Assembly (NCBI GenBank): GCA_020718845.1
Contig: DYRG01000001.1
Location: forward strand, 1-64,000
DNA length: 64,000 nt
Direction of reading: 5' to 3'
DNA from: Thiomargarita sp.
GTDB taxonomy: Bacteria > Pseudomonadota > Gammaproteobacteria > Beggiatoales > Beggiatoaceae
Part shown: positions 25,326-35,309 of the stretch, piece after piece
How positions within the stretch are numbered: the stretch's first letter is position 1
Layout: every line of letters begins with the position of its first letter
Position numbers and translations under genes: made by a program
Notes under the pieces: generated by a model
Seen by the model: the letters and a program-made list of their open reading frames with translations, nothing else
Databases searched by the model: none
Told to the model about the DNA's origin: nothing

Positions 25326-28300
25326 TTAATTAATTAAAGAAAAATGTTGGCGTTCTCCCAAATTATTAATGAAATACAAATGATTATTTTCATCAATAAC
25401 TTGGAAATCAAATATTTCCAAATAATCAATTATATCAATAAGATAGCTTGGTTGCAAAAACCAAATTTGTTTATCATTTGTTTCAATTCTCATTGTCCCA
25501 TTCATTTGACTCATTTGAATATTAATGATATTAGGATAACTGCGTTTTGCAAGATTAAAAATTTCCTCATAATTTTGAAATGCGGGCACTAAACGCTGTA
25601 TTTGAGAATTTGGATAAATAATTCTCCAATTTTCATTAGTATTTGTTGATATTAAACCTGCTGTTTCATTATTTGTATTTTGTTCTAAAAATGGATGTGC
25701 TAAAACGCTGTAAATGTTTTCTCTTAAACTGCGTAAATCTATTTCAATTTCTCCATTACTTCGCATACATAATTTTCCCATTCCACCCCACATATTTAAT
25801 AGCATTTCTGGGTCAGATAAAGTAGGTATAAAAGCATAATGACCTTTGATAGTTTGTAAAACGTATTGTTCCTTAGAATTTATATCTAATTGTGGCATTG
25901 CAATTTTAAGAAACATCTCATTAATATCAGGTAAAAAACCACCGCTTAAAATGTTATTTGTATATAATTGAACAACACCTAAAGTATTTTGTTGCAACCG
26001 ATATTGAATTTGTGGTGTATCGAGTGTTTTCAATACTTCATTTAATTCATTTAAAACGTTGGTTTGTAAATCACCATCATCTCCTCCAAATGCAAAATCT
26101 TTAGATAAATCAGGTATTTCTGGAAAACAAGATAATCCTTCTGGCAATGTAACTCGTTGAATTAATGGATAAAATAATGCACTGTTTTGTGGTGCATTAA
26201 TATTTCCTTTACTATCTAAAGACCAGCCGATAGGTAATCTTGATTGAATTTCTTCAACTAGAAATAAATCTTTCTTTAAATTAACTAACCATTTTCCGAT
26301 TACATTATTGGGAAGAAGTGCGAGTAAATTACTGTTAGCAAAAAACAATTCTCTGTTCATTGCTTGAATGGTTTGAGCAGGAAAGTTTGCAAGCGCGTCT
26401 GCACTTAATTTTGTAAAGCCTTCTGTACTAATTTCAATTAACCGTGATGGACTTAATCCGCGCATTGCATTGCCAGAGAAAGCACTTATTTGATCTGCGC
26501 TTAATGAACCTAATAAATTTGCTGGAAAAATAGCCATTTGTTCTTTAGTTAAGCCATTTAAAGTACTTGCATTTAATAACTTAAACTGATCGACACTAAT
26601 TGCTTTTAATGTTTCAGGTTGAATTTGAGTTAGTTTTTCTGCCGTTAAAACGCTTAATACTTCTTTTGGAATTTGAGCTAATTGCTCGGCTGTTAAACCT
26701 TTTAAACTTTCTTTTGATAAAGTTTGCAAATGAGGAATTGTCATACCTCGAAAAGCCGTTGGAATAATCTTATTTAATAAAGAAGCATTTACCTTTTCTA
26801 ATTTAGTTAAAACTTTGAATTGAGAAGCAGTTAAAATTTCCTTGCTAAGTTGTAAGAAAATAGCTGTTTTTATGCTATCTAAATTGCTTAGATTAATAGG
26901 TAATACCATTGCTGTTTGTTCACTCGTTAAAGCATTTAAATTATCTAATAAATAAAGTGGTAATACATTGATTGCAGAAGCATTTACAGCACTAACTTGC
27001 GGAGATAATAATTTTTCAAGCCCTTTAATTCTTTGTAATTGTGTAAAAGAAAATGCAGCAATAATTTCAGAGGAAAGCGCTTGTAATTGTGCTATTGTTA
27101 ATCCTGCTAATGTAGCAGGAGAAAGTAGTGCTGCTTGTTCAGTTGAAATATTGCTTAATACTAAGAGAGGAATTGTTGCAAGTTGATTAGCATTTAAATC
27201 ACTTAATGTTGCTGGCGAAAGCGCTTTTAGTTGTGGAATAGTTAAACCCGCAAAAATTGATGCTGATAATTTTTCTAAATTAATTTCATTTAATGTTTCT
27301 ATCGGCAAAGTTGCTAATTGTGCAGCGGTTAAATTTGATAAAAAATTATCATTTAAAATAGATGCTTGATCAGGTGTTAATTTAGAAATATTTAAACCAT
27401 TTGGTTGTGTGATATTTTCTAAAGCAAGTAAAGCTACTTGTTCGGATTTTAAAATATTAAAATGAGGAAATACTGCTAATTGTTCTGGTGTTAAATATTG
27501 TAAAAAAGTGTTTAATTGAGTAATTTGATCTACTGTTAATCCATTAATTGCAGAAGGAGAAAGTGCTGCGATTTGCTCTTGCGTTAATTGATTAAGCAAA
27601 TTTCCATTTAAAGTTGCTAATTGTGCATTTGTCAAACCACTTAAATTTGTGGGTAAAATAGAGCTTAAAGCATTAGGATTTTTATTTAATTCTTTAATTA
27701 CATTTGGTGGAATTTGTGCCAATTGTTTGTTAGTTATTGCACTCAAATTTGGTAGTAATTTATTGAATTGATCGACATTTAAACTTTCTATTGCAAATGG
27801 ATTAATTGCAGCGATTTGTTTTCCATTTAAAACACCAAAGATTGCTGCGGGGATTTTCGCTAATTGATCTTTAGTTAATCCTTTCAATGCAGAAACCGCT
27901 AAATTCTTTGCTTGTTCTACAGTTAAACTTGCAAAAGCATTTGAAGGAATTTGAGCTAATTGAGTGGCATTTATAACTGATAAGGCTTGATTTGATAAAC
28001 TCGCAATACTTTGTAATTGTCCTAAGGTATTATTCGTTTCAAATGCGGGTGGTTTTAAAGCTGCTAAATTAGGATTTGAACTTGTTTGTTCAGCAGTTTG
28101 TGCAGCTAAGGTTTCTGGAGAAATCGCCGATAATTGAGCAACGCTTAAACCTGATAACGCATTTGGCGTTAATGCTGCCATTTGTTCTGGCGTTAAACCA
28201 CTCAATCCTTCTAACGATATATTTTTTATCTGTTCTACACTTAATCCAGACATTGCAGCGGGCGGTATTTGAGCTATTTGTATAGCAGTTAATTCACTTA

Positions 28301-30650
28301 ATGCGTTTGAACTTAATGATTGCATAAACAACGCATTTAATGCTTCAAGTATTTCTGGAGTTAAATTAGCAATTTGTTTGGGGGTTAATTTAGCGATTGT
28401 TTCGGGTGTTAATTTTAATAATTGAGGAACGGTTAAACCCGCAAAAGTAATTGGTAAGATTCTCTCTAATTGTTCAGCCGTTAATGTTCCAATTGCAATG
28501 GGTAAAATTTGTTTTAATTGTTTTGCATTTAAGGCACTTATTGTTTCAGGCAGAATTTCACTAATATTTTGTAATTCACTCAATGCAATGGGTCTTAAAT
28601 TTTTAAGATGAGGAAACGTTAATCCAGCTAAAGCAGATATATCTAAAGCTGCTAATTGTTTAGCATTTAAAACTCTAATTGATTCAATCGGTAATTTATT
28701 GATTTGTTTATCTATTAAGACACTTAAAATATTAGGAGAAATTTCTTTTATTTGGGCAGGTCTAATTCCTTCCATTGCAGAAATAGAGATTTGTCCAATT
28801 TGCTCAGCGGTCATTTGAGAAATAGTATTTGGTTTTAATGCTGATATTTGTAATTTTGAGAATGCACTAAAGGAAAGTGGAGGAATTAAAGCTAATTGTT
28901 GAGCCTTTAAAACTGCTATATTGTGGAGAGGTAATTTTTCAAGTTGAGCAAGGGTTAAAGCACTTAATGCAGAAGGCGCTAAATTTGCGAATTGTGCGGG
29001 GGTGAATGCCGCAAATGCGTCGGAAGAAAACATTGCTAATTGATTTGCATTTAAACTGGTAAGACATTCACGAGAGAAAAAAGGTATTTGTGGGATTTGA
29101 AAACCAGCAAATGCTTCAGTTGATAATTTTTGAATTTGTACGGGTTGAAAACCTCTCATTGCATTTGGAGAAAGTTTAGAAATTTGTATTGCATTAAAAC
29201 CACTGACTGTAAAATCAGATAATTTACTTATTTGTGGCGTATTAAAAGCAGCGATTGCTCCTAACGTTAAATAAGGGATTTGAGCAGCATTAAAACCAAT
29301 GCAAACATCAGGCGAAAGACTTTTGATTTGTTCTGCGGTTAATTTTGCGATTTCATCAGGTAACATTTTAGCGATTTGTTCAGCGGTTAATAATTTAGCG
29401 GCTTGATTAGCAAGATTTTGATCTGTACCCACTAAGACAGCCATTGGATCAAGTTTAGCAATTTGTTCTTTTGTTAAGGCAGCTTTGGTTTCTTTATCCA
29501 TGGCTTCTAATTGTTCTTTTGTGAAACCAGAAACGGCTTCTGGACTTAATACTTTTGCTTGAGCAGGAGTTATTTTAGCAACGGTTTCTGGATGAAGATT
29601 TGCTATTTGATCTTTGCTCATACAAGCGATTGTTTTTGGTTCAATTTCAGCAATTTGTTTGGGTTGCAAACCTTTGGTTGGGGTGATTTTAGGTGAAGCT
29701 GGTTTTTCAGTTGAACTGCTTGAATTTTCAGTTGAACCACTTGAAGATGATTCGCTTGTTTTTGAAGAAGTTGATGAAGAAGTAGCACTTTGAGTTAAAT
29801 CATCGTTGCTAGATAAAGAAAAAGCGTTAATTTTCTTTAATTGTTCACAAGTTAAACCACCAATGGCATCAGGTTTAAGAAGAGGGATTTCTCCTTGAAG
29901 AAAACCAGAGAAAAATCTCGGATCAAGATCGGTTAATTCTTCTTTTGTTAAGGCTTGCAAACCAGAAGAAGGTTTTTTAGGTTGGGTTTGTAAAATCTTT
30001 GCTGGAATAGGTGGATCAATGGGATCAGTGGGCTTGCGAATATATGGAGTTTCTTCTAAGAAAAGTTGCACGCCTAAAGATTGAAAATAGGTTAATTTAT
30101 TTAATAAAGTTTGATCAACTTTGCAACGAACAAATTTAGTATTTCCAAAGATTGCGCTGGTAAAATCCGCCCCGCGTAAATCAACATTTTGAAAGGTAAC
30201 ACCTTGTAAAATGGCATTATTAAAAGAAACGCCGCGTAAATTAATAAATTCCTCTAATTGATCCAAAGAAGTACCGCGTCCAGGTCCAATGAATTTAGCG
30301 TTTTCTAAATCGCTTTTGTAGAAATTAGTTTGCTCAACTTTTGCACCTTGAAAATTAACGCCTTTTAAACTCGAATAAGAAAAATTACTTCGAGATAAAT
30401 CGGCATAACTAAAATCAGATTGAGAAATATTTGCCGCAATAAAATAAGAATTATTGAGATTTGAACCTTTGGCATTTACATTTTGAAAATCTTTCCAAAT
30501 CATAAAGATACCGCCCAAATCATCGCAATTAACGCAGGCTTTTAAAGTGAGCAAACGATACCAAGGAATCGCAAGGAAAAAATCAGTAATAAAGGCTGAG
30601 GTTGTAATAGGAGTCAGCATTAAGCAGCCTAAAAGTAACCACTTTTTCAT
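25326..30650 (-). CDS. Giant exported protein: pentapeptide repeats plus about 70 repeats of 16 residues
   Basis: A 1774-residue protein starting at the ATG at 30650, which has AAGGTG seven bases ahead. A signal peptide (MKKWLLLGCLMLTPITTSAF) is followed by pentapeptide repeats at about 55-110 and 140-190 (SQSDFSYADLSRSNFSYSSL). After a repeat start near 235 and a Ser/Thr-rich linker (about 290-325), a 16-residue unit recurs to about residue 1450. Its pattern is L-T-x-x-Q-I-x-x-L-S-P-x-A-I-x-G, for example LTAEQIKSLSPDVCIG. The last 320 residues are not repetitive. The unit looks like a short helical solenoid. I do not recognise its family; a surface or periplasmic binding role is only a guess. 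Confidence 0.8.
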   Translation of the reverse strand: MKKWLLLGCLMLTPITTSAFITDFFLAIPWYRLLTLKACVNCDDLGGIFMIWKDFQNVNAKGSNLNNSYFIAANISQSDFSYADLSRSNFSYSSLKGVNFQGAKVEQTNFYKSDLENAKFIGPGRGTSLDQLEEFINLRGVSFNNAILQGVTFQNVDLRGADFTSAIFGNTKFVRCKVDQTLLNKLTYFQSLGVQLFLEETPYIRKPTDPIDPPIPAKILQTQPKKPSSGLQALTKEELTDLDPRFFSGFLQGEIPLLKPDAIGGLTCEQLKKINAFSLSSNDDLTQSATSSSTSSKTSESSSSGSTENSSSSTEKPASPKITPTKGLQPKQIAEIEPKTIACMSKDQIANLHPETVAKITPAQAKVLSPEAVSGFTKEQLEAMDKETKAALTKEQIAKLDPMAVLVGTDQNLANQAAKLLTAEQIAKMLPDEIAKLTAEQIKSLSPDVCIGFNAAQIPYLTLGAIAAFNTPQISKLSDFTVSGFNAIQISKLSPNAMRGFQPVQIQKLSTEAFAGFQIPQIPFFSRECLTSLNANQLAMFSSDAFAAFTPAQFANLAPSALSALTLAQLEKLPLHNIAVLKAQQLALIPPLSFSAFSKLQISALKPNTISQMTAEQIGQISISAMEGIRPAQIKEISPNILSVLIDKQINKLPIESIRVLNAKQLAALDISALAGLTFPHLKNLRPIALSELQNISEILPETISALNAKQLKQILPIAIGTLTAEQLERILPITFAGLTVPQLLKLTPETIAKLTPKQIANLTPEILEALNALFMQSLSSNALSELTAIQIAQIPPAAMSGLSVEQIKNISLEGLSGLTPEQMAALTPNALSGLSVAQLSAISPETLAAQTAEQTSSNPNLAALKPPAFETNNTLGQLQSIASLSNQALSVINATQLAQIPSNAFASLTVEQAKNLAVSALKGLTKDQLAKIPAAIFGVLNGKQIAAINPFAIESLNVDQFNKLLPNLSAITNKQLAQIPPNVIKELNKNPNALSSILPTNLSGLTNAQLATLNGNLLNQLTQEQIAALSPSAINGLTVDQITQLNTFLQYLTPEQLAVFPHFNILKSEQVALLALENITQPNGLNISKLTPDQASILNDNFLSNLTAAQLATLPIETLNEINLEKLSASIFAGLTIPQLKALSPATLSDLNANQLATIPLLVLSNISTEQAALLSPATLAGLTIAQLQALSSEIIAAFSFTQLQRIKGLEKLLSPQVSAVNASAINVLPLYLLDNLNALTSEQTAMVLPINLSNLDSIKTAIFLQLSKEILTASQFKVLTKLEKVNASLLNKIIPTAFRGMTIPHLQTLSKESLKGLTAEQLAQIPKEVLSVLTAEKLTQIQPETLKAISVDQFKLLNASTLNGLTKEQMAIFPANLLGSLSADQISAFSGNAMRGLSPSRLIEISTEGFTKLSADALANFPAQTIQAMNRELFFANSNLLALLPNNVIGKWLVNLKKDLFLVEEIQSRLPIGWSLDSKGNINAPQNSALFYPLIQRVTLPEGLSCFPEIPDLSKDFAFGGDDGDLQTNVLNELNEVLKTLDTPQIQYRLQQNTLGVVQLYTNNILSGGFLPDINEMFLKIAMPQLDINSKEQYVLQTIKGHYAFIPTLSDPEMLLNMWGGMGKLCMRSNGEIEIDLRSLRENIYSVLAHPFLEQNTNNETAGLISTNTNENWRIIYPNSQIQRLVPAFQNYEEIFNLAKRSYPNIINIQMSQMNGTMRIETNDKQIWFLQPSYLIDIIDYLEIFDFQVIDENNHLYFINNLGERQHFSLIN

Positions 30651-30737
30651 AATTAACACCTTAGTCAAGTTTAATATTTTTCATAGATTTGAATTATGTA
30701 TAACATAACTCTTAAAAATTAGCAAAATTTTGAGCGC

Positions 30738-30765
30738 AAAAAAAGGGCACATAATTTATGCACCC
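30738..30765 (-). terminator. Rho-independent terminator of the SIR2-like operon
   Basis: The minus strand reads GGGTGCATAAATTATGTGCCC followed by seven T residues; the stem is complete if two G-U pairs are allowed. It lies 27 bases beyond the stop of the small Cys/His-rich gene. The plus-strand reading has two mismatches. Confidence 0.8.
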
Positions 30766-30792
30766 TTTAAATTTTTGTTTTAAAAAATGATT

Positions 30793-31041
30793 TTAAGCCA
30801 TCAATTGAGAATTATGACGGACACGGTTAATCATTTCTTGAGCAATGTAGTGAGCAAACTCTTCGACATTTGCGTAATTTTTTACTAAAGCAAGCTCGGC
30901 TAATTCTGAAATCAAATCATCGACTTCTACTAATTCTCCGCAATGACAATTTCCTCCGCATTCACACTCATGTTCTTCTTCGTGTTGGCAGGCGGATCGG
31001 CGAGGAACAAATACCAAAGATTCGGTTTCTAGCAATAACAT
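30793..31041 (-). CDS. Small Cys/His-rich protein, probable metal binding
   Basis: An 82-residue protein with an acidic Cys/His cluster near residues 18-34 (CQHEEEHECECGGNCHCG), five Cys and three His within 17 residues, followed by an amphipathic helical C-terminus. I start it at the second of two nearby ATGs (31041), since AAGGAG then lies nine bases upstream instead of three. It follows the SIR2-like gene by a short gap and shares its terminator. The cluster suggests zinc, copper or an Fe-S centre. Family not recognised. Confidence 0.65.
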   Translation of the reverse strand: MLLLETESLVFVPRRSACQHEEEHECECGGNCHCGELVEVDDLISELAELALVKNYANVEEFAHYIAQEMINRVRHNSQLMA

Positions 31042-31065
31042 AAACATCTTCTCCTTGAAATAATT

Positions 31066-31893
31066 TTAGGGTGTTTTATAAGTGAGGAAATCATGAAGGG
31101 AAGCCTCGACAATTTCAATCTTTTTCAACGCACAAAAACGACGTTCTTTTGGGGTAGGTTCTGAAATCAACGCCCAGCCCGCTGGTTCAGCCGAATCATA
31201 AATAATATCGGATAACACCATGCGTTCAGTATCGCGGTTTAAACGCAGCCCTAGAAACAAATATTGACGTTGTTTTCGGTAAGTTTTCAGAAAATTTGGA
31301 ATCGCAAAACCACCCATTAACTCGGTAATATAATCCACATAATCCGCGTCAGATGCAATATAAACCGCATCGGGCAAAGGGCTTCCCATCGGTTTAAACA
31401 AAATCGGGATATTTTCTGGCGCGTTTTCTTGCGTAACCTCTTGATATTGCTGACCATTAAAATAATCCAATTTAAAACGATATTGCGTTCCAGAAATCCT
31501 CGCCACGCCTCGAATTAAAATGTGGGGCGTATCGATGTAACTCATTTGTAATTGTAAATCACGATTAATATCAATCACATACGGCGATTTAATTTCAGCG
31601 ATCCACTCATGCAAAGCACCGCGAGTCCATTCTTTTTGAGCATACACTGCGTTGAGGGCTTTGTTGACCGCCGATCGACCGCGTTTAAGTTCTTGATCCA
31701 TCGCGGCTCTTGGAAATTCATACATTAAACGTGCGGACAAAGGCTTTCCGCCTGTGATCGCCAAAATTAAACTGTCACTTTCTGCGGGAATGGGGTTTTG
31801 CGTCCCGACTTCCACCACATCCGCTAATGCACCTGCGCCCAAATACGGCACAATCTCGTGATTAATCAATTTGTTAGCTAATTCATGAAGCAT
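31066..31893 (-). CDS. SIR2-like domain protein
   Basis: A 275-residue protein whose pattern fits the SIR2_2 group: an N-terminal HEIVPYLGAGAL resembles the nucleotide-binding start, PILFKPMGSPL parallels the LHG segment, and YLFLGLRLNRDTERMVLSD parallels the typical FLGYSLxDW region. Such domains bind or hydrolyse NAD and many belong to defence or signalling proteins. There is no attached effector domain. AAGGAA lies before the ATG. The gene pairs with the small Cys/His-rich protein downstream. NAD use is inferred from fold similarity only. Confidence 0.65.
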   Translation of the reverse strand: MLHELANKLINHEIVPYLGAGALADVVEVGTQNPIPAESDSLILAITGGKPLSARLMYEFPRAAMDQELKRGRSAVNKALNAVYAQKEWTRGALHEWIAEIKSPYVIDINRDLQLQMSYIDTPHILIRGVARISGTQYRFKLDYFNGQQYQEVTQENAPENIPILFKPMGSPLPDAVYIASDADYVDYITELMGGFAIPNFLKTYRKQRQYLFLGLRLNRDTERMVLSDIIYDSAEPAGWALISEPTPKERRFCALKKIEIVEASLHDFLTYKTP

Positions 31894-32133
31894 TGTTCTT
31901 TTCCTTCCATAAAGGATATTTTATAATACTCAAGCGAAAATTAAGCCAATTAATAACACTTTGATTTTAATCATATTTTTAATTAAACTTTATGAAGTAA
32001 ATCTTACAAATCTGTAACAATGCTTACTCAACACTAATTTAAATCATTGACATTGTTTAAATATACGGCTGAATGTTTTATATGTTATAGTGATCAATTC
32101 AAATAAAAGTGTTATGTTGTTATCATTTTGTTT

Positions 32134-34902
32134 ATGACCAAGAAGAAAATATTACATTGCATTTTGCACAGAGTTTCTACCGCGTGGGCGGTTTTTATTA
32201 TCGCGCTGGTTGCAACGATTTGGGGTTCATTAATTGTTAATCAAGTTGAGCAACAACAAATCAAACAAAACGTTTTTGACTATCGAGTCGAACGTATTAA
32301 AACGCTTATCAAAAACCGCATTACAGCCTATCAACAAATATTACATAGCGGGATTGGATTATTTGCTGCTTCTGAAACCGTTAATCGTCAAGAATGGCAT
32401 CGATTTGTAAAGAATTTAAATATTGATAAACACTACCCTGGAATTCAAGGTGTGGGCTTTTCTAAATTGATTTCTCCTCAAGATAAAGAAACCCATATCA
32501 AAGAAATCCAATCAGAAGGCGGTTTCTTTCTGGATTATCATATTAGACCCGAATAAAATCGTGAACAATATACCTCAATTATTTATTTAGAACCGATGGA
32601 TAAAAGAAATCAGCAAGCCATTGGTTATGATATGTTTTCTGAACCTGTTCGCCGTCTTGCAATGGAGCGTGCTCGAGATACTGGCGAAGCTGCATTATCG
32701 GGTAAAGTAACTTTAGTTCAAGAAATCGATGAACAGAAACAAGCTGGATTTCTAATTTATGTTCCAACATATCGTAAAAATGTTCCTCTCAATACGATTG
32801 AAGAAAAACGTGCTGCACTTTTAGGTTATGTATATAGTCCTTTCCGAATGAATGATTTTATGAAAGGATTATTTGGTGACAAACCTTCTGGCATTGATAT
32901 TCACATCTACGATGGTGATTTCAAAAAAAGTCCAAGTTCCTCTCAATTAATGTATGATGAAATGCCTGATCATCATGCGGAAGATAATAGTTTCTATCAT
33001 CCTCAATTTGATAGCGTTGAGAAACTAGAAATCGCGGGTCATGTTTGGACGATTTATTTTTATTCATTACCTGCGTTTGAAATCTCAACAAAAACATATA
33101 CTTCTAAAATTATTTTGTTAGGTGGTATTTTAGTAAGTTTTTTATTATTTGGTTTCACACGCTCTTTTGAAACTGCACATCTATTAGAAACCGAGCATAA
33201 ATTAACTAAACGATTACAAACCGAAATTGCCGAAAGAAAACAAATCGAACAAGCCTTGCGAGAAAGTGAGGAAAGATTTGATCTTGCAATGCGGGGTTCA
33301 AATGATGGTTTGTGGGATTGGAATATTGAAACAAATGAAGTGTATTTTTCACCGCGTTGGAAAGAAATGTTGGGTTATGAAATTAATGAAATTTCTCATC
33401 ATTTGGAAGAGTGGCGCAGCCGTATTCATCCAGATGATCTTGCTCAAACAATGTTGGATGCTGAAAAATATTTGAATCAACAAACGCTTATTTATCAAAA
33501 TACCCATCGTGCTAAACATAAAAATGGTCATTATGTTTGGATTTTAGCGAGAGGAATAGCTATTTGGAATCAGCAAGGAAAAGCAATTCGAATGGTGGGT
33601 ACGCACACTGATTTAACCCAATTAAAACAAGTGGAAGATGAACTTAAAGAACTCAATCGTGATTTTGTGACTTTATTAGATAATACGACTGATTTTATTT
33701 ATTTCAAAGATCAAGAAAGTAGAATCCATTTTTGCAGTCAAACCTTAGCAAAAATTACAGGTCATCAACATTGGAAAGAAATGAGAGGAAAGCATGATTT
33801 TGAAATCTTTTCAAAAGACACTGCGCAAGTTTATTATGAGGAAGAACTACCTATTTTCAAAGGAGAAAAAAATTTCATCGATACCATAACTCCTTATTAT
33901 GATACAGAGGGTAAGATCGGGTGGGTTCATACCAATAAATGGGCTGTATTTGGTGATAATGGTGATATTGTTGGAATATTTGGTATTAGTCGAGATATTA
34001 CTGATCGAAAACGCATGGAATTAGAATTAAATGACGCGAAACAACTTTCCGACAAAATAATCAACAGCTTACCTGGTATTTTTTATATGTTAGATCGCCA
34101 AGGAAATTTTATTCGTTGGAATTCGAATTTTAAGGAAATCGCAAATTATTCTGATGAAGAAATGCTTGGAAAATATGTTTTAGATTTTATTGCAGAAAAA
34201 GATCGAGATTTGATTATAACAAGAATTAAAGAAACCTTTGAAAAAGGAGAGTCTTTTGCGGAAGCACATTTATTAACAAAACAAGGAAAATCAATTCCTT
34301 ATTATTTTACTGGATGTAGAATCTTGTTACAAGATCAATTCTTTTTAATTGGATTAGGACAAGATATTTCTGAACGCAAACAAATGGAAGAAGAATTGTG
34401 GCGATTAGCAAATACGGATTTCTTAACAGGTTTGATGAGCCGTCGTTATTTTATGAAAAAAATAGAAGAAGAATTTATTTCATTGCGTAATCATGATATT
34501 AATTGTTGCAGTGTTTTAATGCTCGATTTAGATCATTTCAAACATATCAATGATACTTATGGTCATGCGGTAGGAGATACGGTTTTAAAACATTTCTCGG
34601 CATTATTACAAAGTAATTTACGACAAATGGATGTGGCGGGACGTTTGGGTGGTGAGGAATTTGCGATTATTTTACCTTACGCAGATATTTATGAAGCAAA
34701 ACAATGTGCAGAACGTTTGCGAAATATCGTTGCTAATTCACCGATTATAGAAAATAATGATGTGATTTCAATTACGGTGAGCATTGGGATTTCAATGTTG
34801 AGAGAAAATGATCGTTATGCAGATACCGCATTAATTAGAGCAGATAACGCTTTGTTTGCTGCGAAAAATAAAGGACGTAACTCAGTTCAAATCGCCGCTT
34901 AA
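32134..34902 (+). pseudogene. CHASE-PAS-PAS-PAS-GGDEF diguanylate cyclase interrupted by one in-frame TAA
   Basis: The reading frame runs from ATG 32134 to 34902 (about 922 residues) except for a TAA at 32554-32556, with no frame change across it. An N-terminal membrane segment, a CHASE sensor domain (HYPGIQGVGFSKLI before the stop; IIYLEPMDKRNQQAIGYDMF after it) and a second membrane segment are followed by three PAS domains. The GGDEF domain has an intact RLGGEEFAI motif and an RxxD inhibitory site five residues before it (RQMD). It would make c-di-GMP from GTP. The stop falls where CHASE proteins normally read PEG. Readthrough, a recent mutation or a base error are all possible. A shorter product from 32596 would lack half the sensor. 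Confidence 0.85.
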
Positions 34903-34945
34903 AAACGCTTTTAATGAGAAGAACAACTACCAAAATAAGCGTTTT
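34902..34945. terminator. Bidirectional terminator between the GGDEF gene and SRP RNA gene
   Basis: AAAACGCTT (34902-34910) pairs with AAGCGTTTT (34937-34945), with U-rich ends in both directions. It starts at the last base of the GGDEF stop codon and faces the 3' end of the convergent SRP RNA gene. Confidence 0.6.
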
Positions 34946-34965
34946 AAAACAATTAAGAGGGCGAT

Positions 34966-35069
34966 GGCTGTGTCGGCTGAACCTCGGCACCCGTATCCGT
35001 TGCTGCCGTTGCTTTCTTCCGAATCTGGCGGGGTTCACAATTTCACGTCGCGAGGAACCGACACAGACC
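34966..35069 (-). ncRNA. ffs: Signal recognition particle RNA, small bacterial type (4.5S)
   Basis: The minus strand holds the conserved SRP RNA core: TGAACCCCGCCAGATTCGG, then AAGAAAGCAACGGCAGCA and GGGTGCCGAGG, as in the GCCAGGCCCGGAAG...GCAACGGTAGC domain bound by Ffh. The ends GGTCTGTGTCGG and CCGACACAGCC pair to close the rod-like hairpin. Length is about 104 bases. It lies 21 bases after tRNA-Ser on the same strand and may share its promoter. Exact ends are set by the outer stem. Confidence 0.88.
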
Positions 35070-35090
35070 ATCATAACACGTTGATTTTCT

Positions 35091-35180
35091 TGGCGGAGAA
35101 AGAGGGATTCGAACCCTCGGTACGGATTAACGTACACACACTTTCCAGGCGTGCGCCTTAAACCACTCGGCCATCTCTCC
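35091..35180 (-). tRNA. tRNA-Ser (GGA anticodon)
   Basis: A 90-base tRNA with a long variable arm. The acceptor stem GGAGAGA pairs with TTTCTCC, followed by discriminator G and an encoded CCA (35091-35093 on the plus strand). The anticodon loop contains CTGGAAA, giving GGA for UCC/UCU. The T arm GAGGGTTCGAATCCCTC is perfect. Confidence 0.96.
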
Positions 35181-35191
35181 ACAAAAAAGCA

Positions 35192-35220
35192 ATTATAACC
35201 ACCTAAACCCTAACAGGCAA
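35192..35220 (-). promoter_or_regulatory. Sigma-70 promoter of tRNA-Ser/ffs
   Basis: On the minus strand TTGCCT (35220-35215) and TATAAT (35197-35192) are exactly 17 bases apart, and the tRNA begins 11 bases after the -10 box. This is the best sigma-70 match seen in the window. Confidence 0.8.
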
Positions 35221-35237
35221 CCGTTTTTTCTTATTAT

Positions 35238-35265
35238 CTTGAAAAATCGCTCTTTTGCCTCATAT
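35238..35265 (+). promoter_or_regulatory. Heat-shock (sigma-32 type) promoter of htpG
   Basis: CTTGAAA (35238-35244) and CCTCATAT (35258-35265) are 13 bases apart, close to the sigma-32 consensus CTTGAAA and CCCCATNT. The htpG start lies 44 bases beyond. It is divergent from the tRNA-Ser promoter. Confidence 0.7.
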
Positions 35266-35309
35266 CTTTTGCACTTTAATTTTTATCCAACGTCGAGGAA
35301 ACCCCTTTT

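Noticed and set aside
25326-30650. Possible CRISPR or satellite array because of the dense periodicity
   Set aside because: The period is 48 bases at the coding level with diverged copies and an intact reading frame; it is a protein repeat, not a DNA array.
34835-35182. Overlapping ORFs on both strands across the tRNA-Ser and SRP RNA genes
   Set aside because: They are translations of structured RNA genes, not proteins.
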